Below are positions 1 through 9,397 of a stretch of 64,000 nt of DNA, piece by piece. The notes under the pieces are model-generated. The model saw only the letters and a program-made list of their open reading frames with translations, ran no database searches and had not been told where the DNA came from. Each line of letters opens with the position of its first letter. The stretch's first letter is position 1. This DNA is from Arachidicoccus soli (GTDB lineage Bacteria > Bacteroidota > Bacteroidia > Chitinophagales > Chitinophagaceae): the NCBI RefSeq assembly GCF_003600625.1, contig NZ_CP032489.1, positions 744,001 to 808,000 on the forward strand, read 5' to 3'. A program made the position numbers and the translations under genes.

Positions 1-15
1 TATTTAATTACATAA

Positions 16-822
16 TTATTGTTGTGTATGAGGTGATTTGCTTACCCATATATCTATCATTCCACCTATTTTCATGCGGATTGCATCAGACTGAGAGCCC
101 CCGCTTCCTAAGCTATCACTGGCAACAGGCGATGGAGATTGCCTATATATATACCCACTATCTGCAATAGTTACATCTATATCCGGAGTAATCGAGCCAA
201 TATTACAGTTTAAGGAACTTAAATATTCTTTTGCTTCTACAACCTGCATGCCTAGGATATTAGGCACGCTCATCATTTGACTACCCGAGCCATCGCCTAC
301 AACTAAATTTATGATGGTTCCTTTTGGTACTTGTACACCAGCTGCTATATCACTATCTCCCATTTGTTGTTTAATTACTGCATCTTTTACAAGACTGGCA
401 GTATAAGTGAAGGTGCCCAATTTAAGACCAAAACTTTTTAAAAGTAAAGTAGCGCTATTTAGTGAATATCCAGTAAGATCAGGCATTTGAATCATTGGTG
501 CTACTGCTTGGTTGATGGTGAAATAAACGATCCTGCCATCTTTTACTTTGGCCCCAGCTGCAGGCGTTTGAGAAACAATGCTTAACGGAGGGAGGCTATC
601 GTAAAAAGTAGAATCCAGTACAACAGGTTTAAGGTTCATTTGTGATACCTTAAGCATTGCTGCATCTACATTTTGACCGGTCACATTTGGAACAATTATA
701 GATTCACCATGTTTTGTAATATACCCCAAGGAAGCAAAAAAAGCAACCAAAATCCCTATTGTGAGAAGGATAATGATGAACAGATTGAGAAAAAAAGATT
801 TTGTTGAATTGTTTTTTGCCAC
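16..822 (-). CDS. PASTA domain-containing membrane protein
   Basis: This 268-residue protein has a short lysine-containing N-terminus, one membrane segment at about residues 10-30, and then three PASTA-like repeats (about 41-108, 112-178 and 184-265), each opening with a VPN or MPDL signature. PASTA domains are known in peptidoglycan synthases and Ser/Thr kinases, where they contact muropeptides or other division proteins. There is no kinase or transpeptidase domain here, so it is a stand-alone, periplasm-facing PASTA protein. It lies 19 bases after the D-Ala-D-Ala ligase gene on the same strand, which suggests one operon and a role in cell-wall metabolism. The domain call is firm; the exact role is inferred from the neighbour. 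Confidence 0.88.
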   Translation of the reverse strand: MAKNNSTKSFFLNLFIIILLTIGILVAFFASLGYITKHGESIIVPNVTGQNVDAAMLKVSQMNLKPVVLDSTFYDSLPPLSIVSQTPAAGAKVKDGRIVYFTINQAVAPMIQMPDLTGYSLNSATLLLKSFGLKLGTFTYTASLVKDAVIKQQMGDSDIAAGVQVPKGTIINLVVGDGSGSQMMSVPNILGMQVVEAKEYLSSLNCNIGSITPDIDVTIADSGYIYRQSPSPVASDSLGSGGSQSDAIRMKIGGMIDIWVSKSPHTQQ

Positions 823-841
823 TATGCTATTTTTTATTAAA

Positions 842-1858
842 TTATTGAACCAGAGCTGTTTCTATGAGTTGCGTATAAAATTCTTTTAATGTCCAACCAT
901 TGGCTAATACTTGTTTCGGAACGAGACTTTCTTTGGTTTGGCCAGGTACGGTATTCACTTCAAGCATTAACGGGTTATTAGTTGTATCATTATAAATAAA
1001 ATCTATACGTATAATCCCACTACATCCCAATACTTGATAAACCTTTTTAGCGGTTTCTGCTACTTTTTTAGCTATTTCTTGGGAAGCTTCTGCTGGGGTT
1101 ATTTCACCAGTTTCTCCATTATATTTTGCCTCGAAGTCAAAATGACCTCTCCCTGTTTTTAAAATTATTTCTGTCATGGGCAAGGTAATAATTTCTCCTG
1201 CTATATTGCGCAAAACACCAATGGTAAATTCCCGCCCTTTGATATATTCCTCAATCAAGACCTGGTTATCTTCGGCAAAGGCTTTGTCGATGGCAGTAAG
1301 AATGTCTTGATCTTGCTTTTCTAATACTTTAGACATGCCAATGCTGGATCCCCCATTATTAGGCTTTACAAAAACAGGAAATTGTAATTCTTTTATGGCC
1401 TCAATGTTTATAGCTTCTGACTGATATAATAAAATGGATTTTGCCACTTCTATTCCTGCTAATCCAACTACAGCTACCGTATGTCTTTTGTTGAAAGTAA
1501 GGGCAGAAACGGCAGCATTGCAACTAGTATAAGGCAATCCAATCATATCGAAGTAACCCAAGAGTTTTCCGTCTTCTCCCGGAGAACCATGTATGCACAT
1601 TAATGCCAAATCGAATAGCACTTTCTCCCCATAATTTTCAAAAGAGAAATCGCTCCTTTCTATTGTTTTTGTTTCGTTATTTTCATTTGTATAAAACCAG
1701 CCCTTCTTCGAAATGTCAATCTTATATATTTCATATTTGCTTCTGTCGATATGATGTAAAATATTATCGGCGCTTTGGTAACTTATTACCGCTTCTCCAC
1801 TGTATCCCCCGGTTATTAAAGCTATTTTCTTTTTCAAGTGATTTGTTTTTCTTTGCAT
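842..1858 (-). CDS. ddl: D-alanine--D-alanine ligase
   Basis: The ATP-grasp enzyme joins two D-alanines in the cytoplasm to make the dipeptide at the end of the peptidoglycan stem. The 338-residue sequence shows the N-terminal glycine-rich GGYSGE motif near residue 17, the HGSPGEDG substrate loop near residue 90, the GGSSIGM loop and the C-terminal EVNTVPG motif that carries the metal and ATP-binding Glu and Asn. Length is typical, slightly over 300. The codons before the conserved core add only about 11 residues. It is divergent from xth and is followed closely by the PASTA gene. Family identity is firm. Confidence 0.96.
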   Translation of the reverse strand: MQRKTNHLKKKIALITGGYSGEAVISYQSADNILHHIDRSKYEIYKIDISKKGWFYTNENNETKTIERSDFSFENYGEKVLFDLALMCIHGSPGEDGKLLGYFDMIGLPYTSCNAAVSALTFNKRHTVAVVGLAGIEVAKSILLYQSEAINIEAIKELQFPVFVKPNNGGSSIGMSKVLEKQDQDILTAIDKAFAEDNQVLIEEYIKGREFTIGVLRNIAGEIITLPMTEIILKTGRGHFDFEAKYNGETGEITPAEASQEIAKKVAETAKKVYQVLGCSGIIRIDFIYNDTTNNPLMLEVNTVPGQTKESLVPKQVLANGWTLKEFYTQLIETALVQ

Positions 1859-1975
1859 TTAAGAACACAAAACTCTGTATCTTAAAGCAAATTAAGAAAA
1901 AAAATTGCATTAAAGCTAAGACAAGCTATAACTTAAATAAAAAAGCTTAGTTATCTTGCGAATAAATTATATACA

Positions 1976-2752
1976 ATGAGAATTATTTCCTACAATGTAA
2001 ACGGCTTAAGAGCGGCTATTAGAAAGGGTTTCGTAGATTGGTTAGCAACTGATCCCGCGGACATTATTTGTTTACAAGAAACAAAGGCAACTCAAGCGGA
2101 TGTGAATCTAAGTGAGATAGAAGCACTGGGTTATCATAGTTATTGGTTTTCCGCTCAAAAAAAGGGTTACAGTGGGGTCGCTGTGCTTACAAAAAGAATT
2201 CCCTTAAACGTTGTTTATGGAAATGCTTTTGAGCAAAGCGATTTTGAAGGCCGTTGTATTCGACTTGACTTTAATGATTTTTCTTTAGTGAATGCTTATT
2301 TCCCATCTGGTACAAGTGGGGAAGAACGACAAACTTATAAATATCAATGGCTAGACGAAATGATAGATTATTTGAATGCTTTAAAACTTATGCAACCCAG
2401 TATTGTACTTACGGGTGATTATAATATTTGTCATAGAGAAATAGATATTCATGATCCTAAAGGCAATAAAAATTCTTCTGGATTTTTACCTGAAGAAAGG
2501 GCCTGGATGGACAAATTTTTTCAAAATGGTTTTGTGGACACTTTTCGTCATTTATATCCTGAGGAAGCAGGTGCGTATAGTTGGTGGAGTCAGAGGTTTC
2601 CGTCAGTCAGGCTTAATAATAAAGGTTGGAGAATTGATTATATAAGTGTTACGGAAGAATTAAAAGATAAAGTCCAAGGCGCTGCCATATTTCCGGATGT
2701 CAAACATAGTGACCATTGTCCTATATTTCTTGAACTTAAAGATGTAGAATAA
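1976..2752 (+). CDS. xth: Exodeoxyribonuclease III (AP endonuclease)
   Basis: The 258-residue protein belongs to the exonuclease-endonuclease-phosphatase superfamily and cuts DNA at abasic sites in base excision repair. Key motifs are all visible: NVNGLRA near residue 8, the metal-binding Glu in LQETK near residue 36, TGDYN near residue 148, RIDYI near residue 220 and the catalytic SDHCP near residue 245. Length matches the ExoA/Xth type. The stop codon is two bases before the ATG of the DUF4286 gene, so the two are probably co-transcribed. Confidence 0.96.
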   Translation: MRIISYNVNGLRAAIRKGFVDWLATDPADIICLQETKATQADVNLSEIEALGYHSYWFSAQKKGYSGVAVLTKRIPLNVVYGNAFEQSDFEGRCIRLDFNDFSLVNAYFPSGTSGEERQTYKYQWLDEMIDYLNALKLMQPSIVLTGDYNICHREIDIHDPKGNKNSSGFLPEERAWMDKFFQNGFVDTFRHLYPEEAGAYSWWSQRFPSVRLNNKGWRIDYISVTEELKDKVQGAAIFPDVKHSDHCPIFLELKDVE

Positions 2753-2754
2753 AA

Positions 2755-3060
2755 ATGTATTTATACAATATAACGATTAAGATTGCTTGGGAAATTCATG
2801 AAGATTGGCTGATCTGGATGAGAGAAGAAAATATACCTTTCTTGTATACAGGCGAGTTAATTTCTAAACACCTTTTTTTGCGATTAAAAGATATAGAGGA
2901 GACAGATGGACCTACTTATGCTTTGCAGCTTTTTTTGGATACTGAACAGCATTATAATAAATTTATCATGGAGTATTTAAGTGATATAAACCAAGTGCAG
3001 AAAGCTCGTTGGGGCAATAATATGTACAGTTTTGCTACGCTTATGGAGGTTGTGCATTAA
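2755..3060 (+). CDS. DUF4286 family protein
   Basis: The 101-residue protein begins MYLYNITIKI and carries the pattern of the small Bacteroidota DUF4286 family: an initial strand, an IHEDWLIWM helix and a central LQLFLDTEQHYNKF segment. No catalytic motif is visible and no function is established for the family; the fold resembles a ferredoxin-like small domain. It starts two bases after xth, so it is likely translated from the same message. I call the family from its N-terminal pattern and length only. Confidence 0.8.
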   Translation: MYLYNITIKIAWEIHEDWLIWMREENIPFLYTGELISKHLFLRLKDIEETDGPTYALQLFLDTEQHYNKFIMEYLSDINQVQKARWGNNMYSFATLMEVVH

Positions 3061-3351
3061 ATGTGGACATTTAAAAAAGAAATTTGGTAGTTTTTAAAAC
3101 TGTTGTATATTGTTCAATTGCTTGCTACCAAAGGTTTTAACGTATTTAATTCTTTGAAACATTGATGAACAGTGTGTTCTAGTGTAAAGTCGCTGTTTTT
3201 TTGTATAGAATGAAAATCCTGATACCGCTCAAATGCAGGTTGGGTGTGGAATTTAGCTAGAAGTGTTTTTAAGAAAAAAAAGAAAAAATATTTTGTTATA
3301 TGCTAAAAGCCAATAAATTTGTCTTTGTTATTAACTCAAAAATAAATTATT
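3061..3351. other. Intergenic region upstream of the HU gene
   Basis: I see no open frame of note in these 291 bases. The last 60 bases hold a good Bacteroidota-type promoter for the HU gene (listed separately). The segment just before it is A/T-rich, with long A runs, as often seen before strongly expressed genes. Confidence 0.6.
3292..3321 (+). promoter_or_regulatory. Putative HU promoter (TTTG / TAnnTTTG)
   Basis: TTTG at 3292-3295 is followed 18 bases later by TAAATTTG at 3314-3321. These match the -33 and -7 elements of Bacteroidota sigma-ABfr promoters at about the right spacing. The HU ATG follows 30 bases after the -7 box. Confidence 0.55.
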
Positions 3352-3621
3352 ATGAACAAAGCTGAACTAGTAGCTAAAATTGCAGGCGATGCAGGTATTA
3401 CTAAAACACAAGCTAATGCTGCCTTAGATTCATTCACAACTACAGTACAAAAAACTTTAAAATCTGGTGATAAAGTAACTTTGGTTGGGTTTGGTACTTT
3501 CTCTGTTTCTAAGCGCGCTGCACGTACTGGTCGTAACCCGCAAACGGGTGCTCCTTTGAAAATTAAAGCAAAAAAAGTTGCACGCTTTAAAGCAGGTAAA
3601 GAACTTTCTTCAAAGATCTAA
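3352..3621 (+). CDS. HU family DNA-binding protein
   Basis: This 89-residue basic protein is a standard HU nucleoid protein, which dimerises, bends DNA and compacts the chromosome. The sequence starts [11 protein letters not shown] and has the GFGTFSV turn near residue 46 and the arm motif RTGRNPQTG near residue 58, with the Pro that intercalates into the minor groove. It has its own promoter and a strong terminator, so it is a single-gene unit. Identity is firm. Confidence 0.97.
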   Translation: MNKAELVAKIAGDAGITKTQANAALDSFTTTVQKTLKSGDKVTLVGFGTFSVSKRAARTGRNPQTGAPLKIKAKKVARFKAGKELSSKI

Positions 3622-3644
3622 TTTTTACTTGAAGAATTAGCTCT

Positions 3645-3680
3645 AAAAGCAGAAGGTTAGCCTTCTGCTTTTTTATTTCG
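3645..3680 (+). terminator. Rho-independent terminator after HU
   Basis: A perfect 12-bp stem (3645-3656 with 3661-3672) closes a four-base loop and is followed by a T tract. It ends the HU message before the THX gene. Confidence 0.9.
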
Positions 3681-3730
3681 GAAATATTGTGCATTTTTGC
3701 ATTCATTATAAAATATTAATAAAAACAAAA

Positions 3731-3847
3731 ATGGGAAGAGGAGATAAAAAAACAAAGAAGGGTAAAATTTTTATGGCTTCTTTTGGTAAATGCCGTCCGG
3801 CTAGACCTGCTAAAGCCAAGAAGGCAGAAGCAGCAAAAAAAGATTAA
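3731..3847 (+). CDS. 30S ribosomal protein THX (bTHX)
   Basis: A 38-residue, highly basic protein begins MGRGDKKTKKGKIF and continues with ASFGKCRPARPAKAK. This matches the Thx family, which was found in Thermus 30S subunits, where it sits in the head of the subunit among 16S rRNA helices. The N-terminal MGRGDKKTKKGKI core is the family signature, and the Lys/Ala tail is common in Bacteroidota members. The gene is flanked by terminators on both sides, so it is a stand-alone unit. It is easy to miss because of its size. Confidence 0.93.
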   Translation: MGRGDKKTKKGKIFMASFGKCRPARPAKAKKAEAAKKD

Positions 3848-3861
3848 GCACTATTCTTTAG

Positions 3862-3914
3862 GGGAAAAGCAACAAAATATGCTTACAACATCTTTTGTTG
3901 CTTTTCCCTTTTTT
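3862..3914 (+). terminator. Rho-independent terminator after THX
   Basis: A 16-bp stem (3862-3877 with 3893-3908) with a 15-base loop is followed by a T run. It ends the THX message and lies just upstream of the methyltransferase gene. Confidence 0.9.
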
Positions 3915-3930
3915 AAACTATTTAGCAATT

Positions 3931-4710
3931 ATGTTTGAATTCCACACTGATAGTAAAAAATATTTTGAAATGCAGACGGCGAATGCATTAGAATACGTGT
4001 TGCCATTTATTGAAGAAAAAATCCCTATTAAAAATGGAATGCGTGTTTTAGAAATTGGTTGTGGAGAAGGTGGAGTGCTGAAAGCTTTCGTGGATCATGG
4101 TTGTATTGGGGTGGGGGTGGAATTTGATAAGATAAGAATTGAAAATGCCTCACTATGGATGGCAGATGAAATAGATGGGGGAAAAGTCTCTTTTGTTAGT
4201 AAAGATATATATCAAACAGAAGCCGAAGAGCTTGATGGGAAATTTGACATTATTATTTTGAAAGATGTAATAGAGCATATTCATGACCAAGCAAAACTAT
4301 TGCAACGCATGCATCAATTGCTTGTGCCAAAAGGTGTTATCTTTTTTGGATTCCCTCCCTGGCAGATGCCATTTGGTGGACACCAGCAAATATGTAAAAA
4401 CAAATGGTTATCGCGGATGCCTTATTATCACCTGCTGCCCAAAAGATTGTATGCTTATGTTTTAAAAAGAAAAAATGAAAATGTTGATGAACTTTTGGAA
4501 ATAAAAGAAACGGGCATTTCTATTGAACGATTTGAAAGAATTACTAAACAAACGAGCTATCGCATTTTACATAAAAGACATTTTTTAATCAATCCGATTT
4601 ATAAATGGAAATTTAATATAAAGCCGCGACGACAATTCGCCATAATCAGAGCTGTTCCTTATTTACGTAATTTTTTAACCACCTGTGTTTATTATCTTAT
4701 TGAGCAATAA
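3931..4710 (+). CDS. Class I SAM-dependent methyltransferase
   Basis: The 259-residue protein has methyltransferase motif I (VLEIGCGEGG, about residues 39-48), the acidic strand-2 end (GVEFD near 64), and the IIILKDVIEHI stretch typical of Methyltransf_11/23 enzymes. The substrate is not evident. I start at the ATG at 3931; an in-frame TTG at 3895 lies inside the terminator hairpin of the upstream gene and is not credible. The C-terminal third is basic and aromatic (for example HLLPKRLYAYVLKRK), and such tails occur in enzymes acting on lipid or sugar carriers, but this is only a guess. Confidence 0.85.
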   Translation: MFEFHTDSKKYFEMQTANALEYVLPFIEEKIPIKNGMRVLEIGCGEGGVLKAFVDHGCIGVGVEFDKIRIENASLWMADEIDGGKVSFVSKDIYQTEAEELDGKFDIIILKDVIEHIHDQAKLLQRMHQLLVPKGVIFFGFPPWQMPFGGHQQICKNKWLSRMPYYHLLPKRLYAYVLKRKNENVDELLEIKETGISIERFERITKQTSYRILHKRHFLINPIYKWKFNIKPRRQFAIIRAVPYLRNFLTTCVYYLIEQ

Positions 4711-4792
4711 GCTTAAATACTTACCACAACGTCTTTGTTGATGATAGTTAAAACTATTTAATTTTAGGATTCAGTAATGCCGAAATGTTGAA

Positions 4793-5212
4793 TTATTGAT
4801 TCGAAAAATATTGAATAGCTAGTTCATATCCTTTTAAGCCAAGACCAGCAATGGTGCCTTTACATTTAGCAGAAACATGAGATATTCTTCTAAAATCCTC
4901 CCGTGCATGAATATTACTTATATGTACTTCAATTACGGAAGTTGTAATGGCTGCAATGCAATCTCCCAATGCTACTGATGTATGTGTATACCCACCTGGA
5001 TTCAAGACGATCCCATCAAAACTAAAACCAATTCTTTGTAATTCATTAATGAGTTCCCCTTCTACATTTGATTGAAAATAATGAAAATTTATTTCAGAAA
5101 ATTTTGTTTTTAGTTCTTGATAAAATTGTTCAAAGGTCAGGGAACCATATATTTCAGGTTCTCTTGTGCCCAGTAAGTTTAAATTAGGGCCGTTGATAAT
5201 AGCTATTTGCAT
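4793..5212 (-). CDS. aroQ: 3-dehydroquinate dehydratase, type II
   Basis: This enzyme turns 3-dehydroquinate into 3-dehydroshikimate, the third step of the shikimate pathway. The 139-residue length fits the dodecameric type II family. Visible motifs are the N-terminal NGPNLNLLGTREP with the flexible loop Arg and the catalytic Tyr at PEIYG (about residues 19-23), NPGGYTHTSVAL near residue 71, and EVHISNIHARE with the general-acid His near residue 100. It lies about 40 bases after the HD hydrolase gene on the same strand and may share its message. Confidence 0.96.
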   Translation of the reverse strand: MQIAIINGPNLNLLGTREPEIYGSLTFEQFYQELKTKFSEINFHYFQSNVEGELINELQRIGFSFDGIVLNPGGYTHTSVALGDCIAAITTSVIEVHISNIHAREDFRRISHVSAKCKGTIAGLGLKGYELAIQYFSNQ

Positions 5213-5251
5213 AATTTCATTTTTAGAAGATGAAAGCGTGAAATTAAGTAT

Positions 5252-5911
5252 TTAAATGATGAATTCCTTTTCTCCCGCTTCCTCAAAAAAATGTTTCAAG
5301 AAATCAATCATAAAACGATGTCTTTCTTCTGCCATCGCTTTTCCTTTTTGTGTATTCATTAATTCTTTTAGCAACAACAATTTTTCATAAAAATGATTGA
5401 TAGTAGGCGCAGTTGTATTTTTATATGCTTCTTTTGATTGTCCAGGATTTGGCGCAATTTCCGGGTTGTACAATGCTCTGTTTTTAAAACCACCATAATT
5501 AAAAGCACGTGCGATACCGATGGCTCCCATTGCATCAAGTCTATCTGCGTCCTGCACAATATCTAGTTCTTTGGAGCTGAAACTGCGTTTCCCCTTACCG
5601 CCTTTGAAAGAAATATTTTGGATAATTTGCGTTACTGAAAAAATGATACTTTCTTCAACTCCTTGGCTTTTGAGAAATCGACCAGCAGTGGAAGCACCAA
5701 TATTTTCATCCCCTCCGTGAAATTTACTATCTGCGATATCGTGCATTAAAGCTGCAAGAGTTACTATTTCTAAATTACATTCTTCATTAGTAGCAATTTC
5801 CAAAGCATTCTTCCATACGCGCTTTATATGATACCAGTCATGACCACTTTCAGCATCTTCTAATGTTTCTTGTACAAATTTTTTCGTATTATCGATGAGT
5901 GTCGTATTCAT
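5252..5911 (-). CDS. HD domain-containing phosphohydrolase
   Basis: The 219-residue cytoplasmic protein carries a complete HD metal site: HDWYH at residues 24-28, the MHD pair at H57-D58, and QDADRLDA with D121 and D123. HD proteins of this size (YedJ/PF01966 type) hydrolyse nucleotides or other phosphate esters, but the substrate cannot be read from the sequence. Upstream of aroQ in the same direction. The fold is firm and the function open. Confidence 0.88.
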   Translation of the reverse strand: MNTTLIDNTKKFVQETLEDAESGHDWYHIKRVWKNALEIATNEECNLEIVTLAALMHDIADSKFHGGDENIGASTAGRFLKSQGVEESIIFSVTQIIQNISFKGGKGKRSFSSKELDIVQDADRLDAMGAIGIARAFNYGGFKNRALYNPEIAPNPGQSKEAYKNTTAPTINHFYEKLLLLKELMNTQKGKAMAEERHRFMIDFLKHFFEEAGEKEFII

Positions 5912-6276
5912 TCAATCAAAGTTAAAAAGTTGAAAGTTATTGGTTACAAAAATAAAATCTTGTCTTTGAATGAGAAAACTAAATTAATAACTGCTAGAAA
6001 GCGAACTATCCTTTGCCTAAAGGTGAAGGGGCTTCTGAAGTCAACACACCCATTATTGTAGGCAGTTCTTTCCGATTTTTTAATCTGCATTCCATAGAAA
6101 ATGATTTCTAAGAGCAAAATTTTTAATATTTATGGAGGCATTAACGAACTAGGGTTAGCCTTACATCCCCTTCATTATAGGGATACGGGTTTTAAGGTTT
6201 CTCAAATAAAATAAGCTGTAAGCAAAGGGTACTTTTTTCTTAACTTACAACTTATCTCTTCTTTATTTATAACATT
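5912..6276. other. Gene-free interval between HD hydrolase and gcvP
   Basis: I see no credible gene in these 365 bases. It contains several short inverted repeats, such as ATCCC/GGGAT near 6165-6185, and a near-perfect 11-bp stem (6212-6222 with 6244-6254, one mismatch) around a T run, which may help terminate the gcvP message coming from the right. Confidence 0.5.
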
Positions 6277-9144
6277 CTAAACTTCTTCTAAATAACTCTC
6301 CAAAGGCTCACAAGTACAAATTAGATTTCTATCACCATAAGTATTATTAATACGGGAAACAGAAGGCCAAAACTTGCTTTCAGCTACATAGCTCAATGGG
6401 AAAGCTGCCTGCTGCCTACTGTAAGAATGATCCCATTCTTCTGCACAAATAACCTGCTGTGTATGTGGTGCATTCTTTAGCGCATTATCTGCATTATCTA
6501 CTACGCCATTTTCAATGGCTTTTATCTCTTTATAAATAGCAATCATCGCATCGCAGAATCTGTCCAGCTCAGCTTTGTCTTCACTTTCTGTAGGCTCTAT
6601 CATAATAGTACCAGGTACCGGAAAGCTCATTGTAGGTGCATGAAAGCCGTAATCCATGAGCCTTTTGGCTACATCTTCTGCTTCTATGCCTGCACTTGTC
6701 TTAAAAGGACGAAGATCAACGATAAATTCGTGGGCGCAAGTACCATTCTTACCAGCGTATAAAATGGGGTAAAATTCTTCCAAACGCGCTTTCATATAAT
6801 TGGCGTTTAAGATAGCATATTCAGTTGCCATTCGCACACCCTCGCCCCCCAGCATCTTGATATAGGCATAGCTGATTAATAAAATCGAAGCAGAGCCAAA
6901 GGCTGCAGCACTTACTGCATTTTTATTTTCCGATGTAAAATGGCCAGGTAAATAAGGTCGCAAATGTGCTTTTACACAAATAGGCCCAACACCCGGACCA
7001 CCGCCCCCATGTGGGATAGCAAAGGTTTTATGTAGATTTAAATGGCAAACATCCGCACCAATAAAACCCGGTGCTGTATGACCCACTTGTGCATTCATAT
7101 TAGCTCCATCCATATAAACCTGACCACCATTGTCGTGAATGATTTGACAGATATCTTTGATGCTTTCCTCAAAAACACCATAAGTAGAAGGGTAGGTAAT
7201 CATTAAGGCCCCCAGTGTTTCCTTATATTGTTCAGCTTTAGCTTTTAAGTCTGCAACATCTACCTGGCCTTTTTCGTCACTTTTTATAACGACAACATTC
7301 ATTCCTGCCATAACAGCTGAAGCTGGATTCGTGCCATGTGCAGAAATAGGGATCAAGACAATATTCCTCTTTTCATTACCATTGGCAATATGATAATTCA
7401 TGATTGTATTCAAGCCCGCAAACTCACCCTGCGCGCCACTATTAGGTTGTAAACTACAAGCGTCAAAGCCTGTAATGATAGACAAATAATCGCTTAATTC
7501 ATCAATAATGATTTGATATCCTGCAGCTTGTTCTTTTGGTACAAACGGATGAATCGAACTAAACTCTGGCCAGCTCACAGGTATCATTTCAGTTGCAGCA
7601 TTTAATTTCATCGTGCAACTTCCCAAAGAAATCATACTCGTATTTAAAGCCAGGTCTTTTTTCTCTAAACGTTTTATATAGCGCATCATTTGCGTCTCAC
7701 TATGATGGGTATTAAAAACTGGGTGAGTTAAATATTCAGAAGTTCTTTTAAGGCTTTCCGGAATGGCATGTAATACAGCTTCCCCATTTTCAAATCCTAT
7801 GATAGCTTCATTTGCACCTTTTGCTTGCGCAAAAACATACACAATATTTAATGCATCTTTTTGTGTAGTAGTTTCATCTATCGAAATGCCAACCGAATCA
7901 TCGTTAAAATAATTAAAGTTGATTTGATGAGCTTCTGCAATTGGTTGTAAGACTTTTTTATCTGCATTAATTTTTAGTGTATCGAAATAATTTTTATTGG
8001 AATTTTCATAACCCAATTCTTTTAATCCCTCTGCGATTGTTTGAGTTAAGAGGGCAACTCGTTGTGCAATTTTTTTCAGGCCTTTTGGCCCATGAAAAAC
8101 CGCATACATCGCTGCCATATTAGCTAATAATGCCTGTGCTGTACAAATATTAGAAGTAGCTTTTTCGCGCTTGATATGTTGTTCACGTGTTTGTAGAGCC
8201 ATACGTAAAGCATGGTTGTCTTGGGCATCCCTACTTACGCCGATAATGCGACCGGGAATACCACGTTTAAATGCATCTTTGGTGGCAAAAAAACCGGCAT
8301 GCGGACCGCCATAACCCATGGGTACGCCAAAACGTTGCGCCGATCCGACTGCTACATCAGCACCTAATTCACCAGGCGAGATTAATAAAGTTAATGCCAA
8401 TAAATCGGTGGCCATGATTACAAAACCACCTATCTCATGAACTTTTTCTATAAAAGCACGATAGTCTTCTATGGAACCATTGCTATTGGGATATTGAATA
8501 ATTGCACCAAAATGACTTTCGTCAATTGAAGCACTTTTATAATCTCCTTCTGAAAGTGCAATATTGATGGGATGAGCGCGGGTTGCCAATACATCTTTTG
8601 TTTGTTGAAAAATAGCTTTATCAACGAAGAATTTAGGTCTTGAATTTCCACGCGTATTTACATGATGAAATAACATCGCCATAGCCTCAGCCGCGGCGGT
8701 TGCTTCGTCCAATAGAGATGCATTCGCCAATTCCAATCCTGTTAAATCAGCAATAACTGTTTGATAATTTAATAGACTTTCTAAACGCCCTTGAGAAATT
8801 TCAGCCTGGTAAGGTGTGTATTGTGTGTACCATCCGGGGTTTTCAAATACATTTCTTAATATTACAGATGGAGTAATGGTATTGTAGTAGCCTTGTCCTA
8901 TATAGGTTTTAAAAACCTTGTTTTTAGAGGCTGTTTGCCAAATTTCTTGCAAATATTCTTGTTCACCAATGCTTGCAGGCAGTGCTAACTCTTTTTCAAA
9001 ATGTATATTTCCCGGAATGGTTTTTCCTACTAATTCTTGAATAGAAGAGACGCCAATAGTCTCCAGCATTTGCTTAGTTTCTTGTTCATTAGGGCCAATA
9101 TGGCGCCGTTGAAACTCGGTAGATTGATTAAGGAATAAATTCAT
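6277..9144 (-). CDS. gcvP: Glycine dehydrogenase (decarboxylating), P protein
   Basis: The PLP enzyme of the glycine cleavage system decarboxylates glycine and passes the aminomethyl group to the lipoyl arm of the H protein. At 955 residues it is the single-chain form, with the two halves that other bacteria split into GcvPA and GcvPB. The PLP lysine lies in LNLHKTF (K706) and is followed by the glycine-rich PHGGGGPGVGPI stretch. The N-terminal FQRRHIGPN motif is also present. The genes for T, H and L proteins are not nearby. A TATCTTTG -7 box lies 37 bases upstream of the ATG. Confidence 0.98.
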   Translation of the reverse strand: MNLFLNQSTEFQRRHIGPNEQETKQMLETIGVSSIQELVGKTIPGNIHFEKELALPASIGEQEYLQEIWQTASKNKVFKTYIGQGYYNTITPSVILRNVFENPGWYTQYTPYQAEISQGRLESLLNYQTVIADLTGLELANASLLDEATAAAEAMAMLFHHVNTRGNSRPKFFVDKAIFQQTKDVLATRAHPINIALSEGDYKSASIDESHFGAIIQYPNSNGSIEDYRAFIEKVHEIGGFVIMATDLLALTLLISPGELGADVAVGSAQRFGVPMGYGGPHAGFFATKDAFKRGIPGRIIGVSRDAQDNHALRMALQTREQHIKREKATSNICTAQALLANMAAMYAVFHGPKGLKKIAQRVALLTQTIAEGLKELGYENSNKNYFDTLKINADKKVLQPIAEAHQINFNYFNDDSVGISIDETTTQKDALNIVYVFAQAKGANEAIIGFENGEAVLHAIPESLKRTSEYLTHPVFNTHHSETQMMRYIKRLEKKDLALNTSMISLGSCTMKLNAATEMIPVSWPEFSSIHPFVPKEQAAGYQIIIDELSDYLSIITGFDACSLQPNSGAQGEFAGLNTIMNYHIANGNEKRNIVLIPISAHGTNPASAVMAGMNVVVIKSDEKGQVDVADLKAKAEQYKETLGALMITYPSTYGVFEESIKDICQIIHDNGGQVYMDGANMNAQVGHTAPGFIGADVCHLNLHKTFAIPHGGGGPGVGPICVKAHLRPYLPGHFTSENKNAVSAAAFGSASILLISYAYIKMLGGEGVRMATEYAILNANYMKARLEEFYPILYAGKNGTCAHEFIVDLRPFKTSAGIEAEDVAKRLMDYGFHAPTMSFPVPGTIMIEPTESEDKAELDRFCDAMIAIYKEIKAIENGVVDNADNALKNAPHTQQVICAEEWDHSYSRQQAAFPLSYVAESKFWPSVSRINNTYGDRNLICTCEPLESYLEEV

Positions 9145-9181
9145 TAGAACAGCTTCTTATTAGTTATTAAAATTGGATGCG

Positions 9182-9189
9182 CAAAGATA
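9182..9189 (-). promoter_or_regulatory. Putative gcvP -7 promoter element
   Basis: On the minus strand these bases read TATCTTTG, an exact match to the Bacteroidota TAnnTTTG box, 37 bases before the gcvP start. No clear -33 element was seen. Confidence 0.5.
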
Positions 9190-9397
9190 ATACTTTGTTT
9201 GGCTTTATATAAAGGTTGTTATTGCATTTTGCAAACGGTTGATAAAATGTGGAAAGACGGCAAAGTGAAAATGCTTTTCTGTGCTATTTTATATAAATGG
9301 GAATCCTACAGTAATGAAGACAGCGTCAAAAAACTTTAGGGACTTATTTGCTAGGAATTTTAGGTAAAAACACTTTTCTTTGACGAAATTTTTAAAT

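Noticed and set aside
1603-1950. A 115-codon plus-strand frame antisense to ddl
   Set aside because: It overlaps the well-supported ddl gene and has no protein-like features.
3895-3930. An upstream TTG start for the methyltransferase
   Set aside because: It lies within the arms of the terminator hairpin of the THX gene.
6001-6050. A short minus-strand stretch in the 6 kb gap as a decayed gene
   Set aside because: It is too short and has no identifiable motif.
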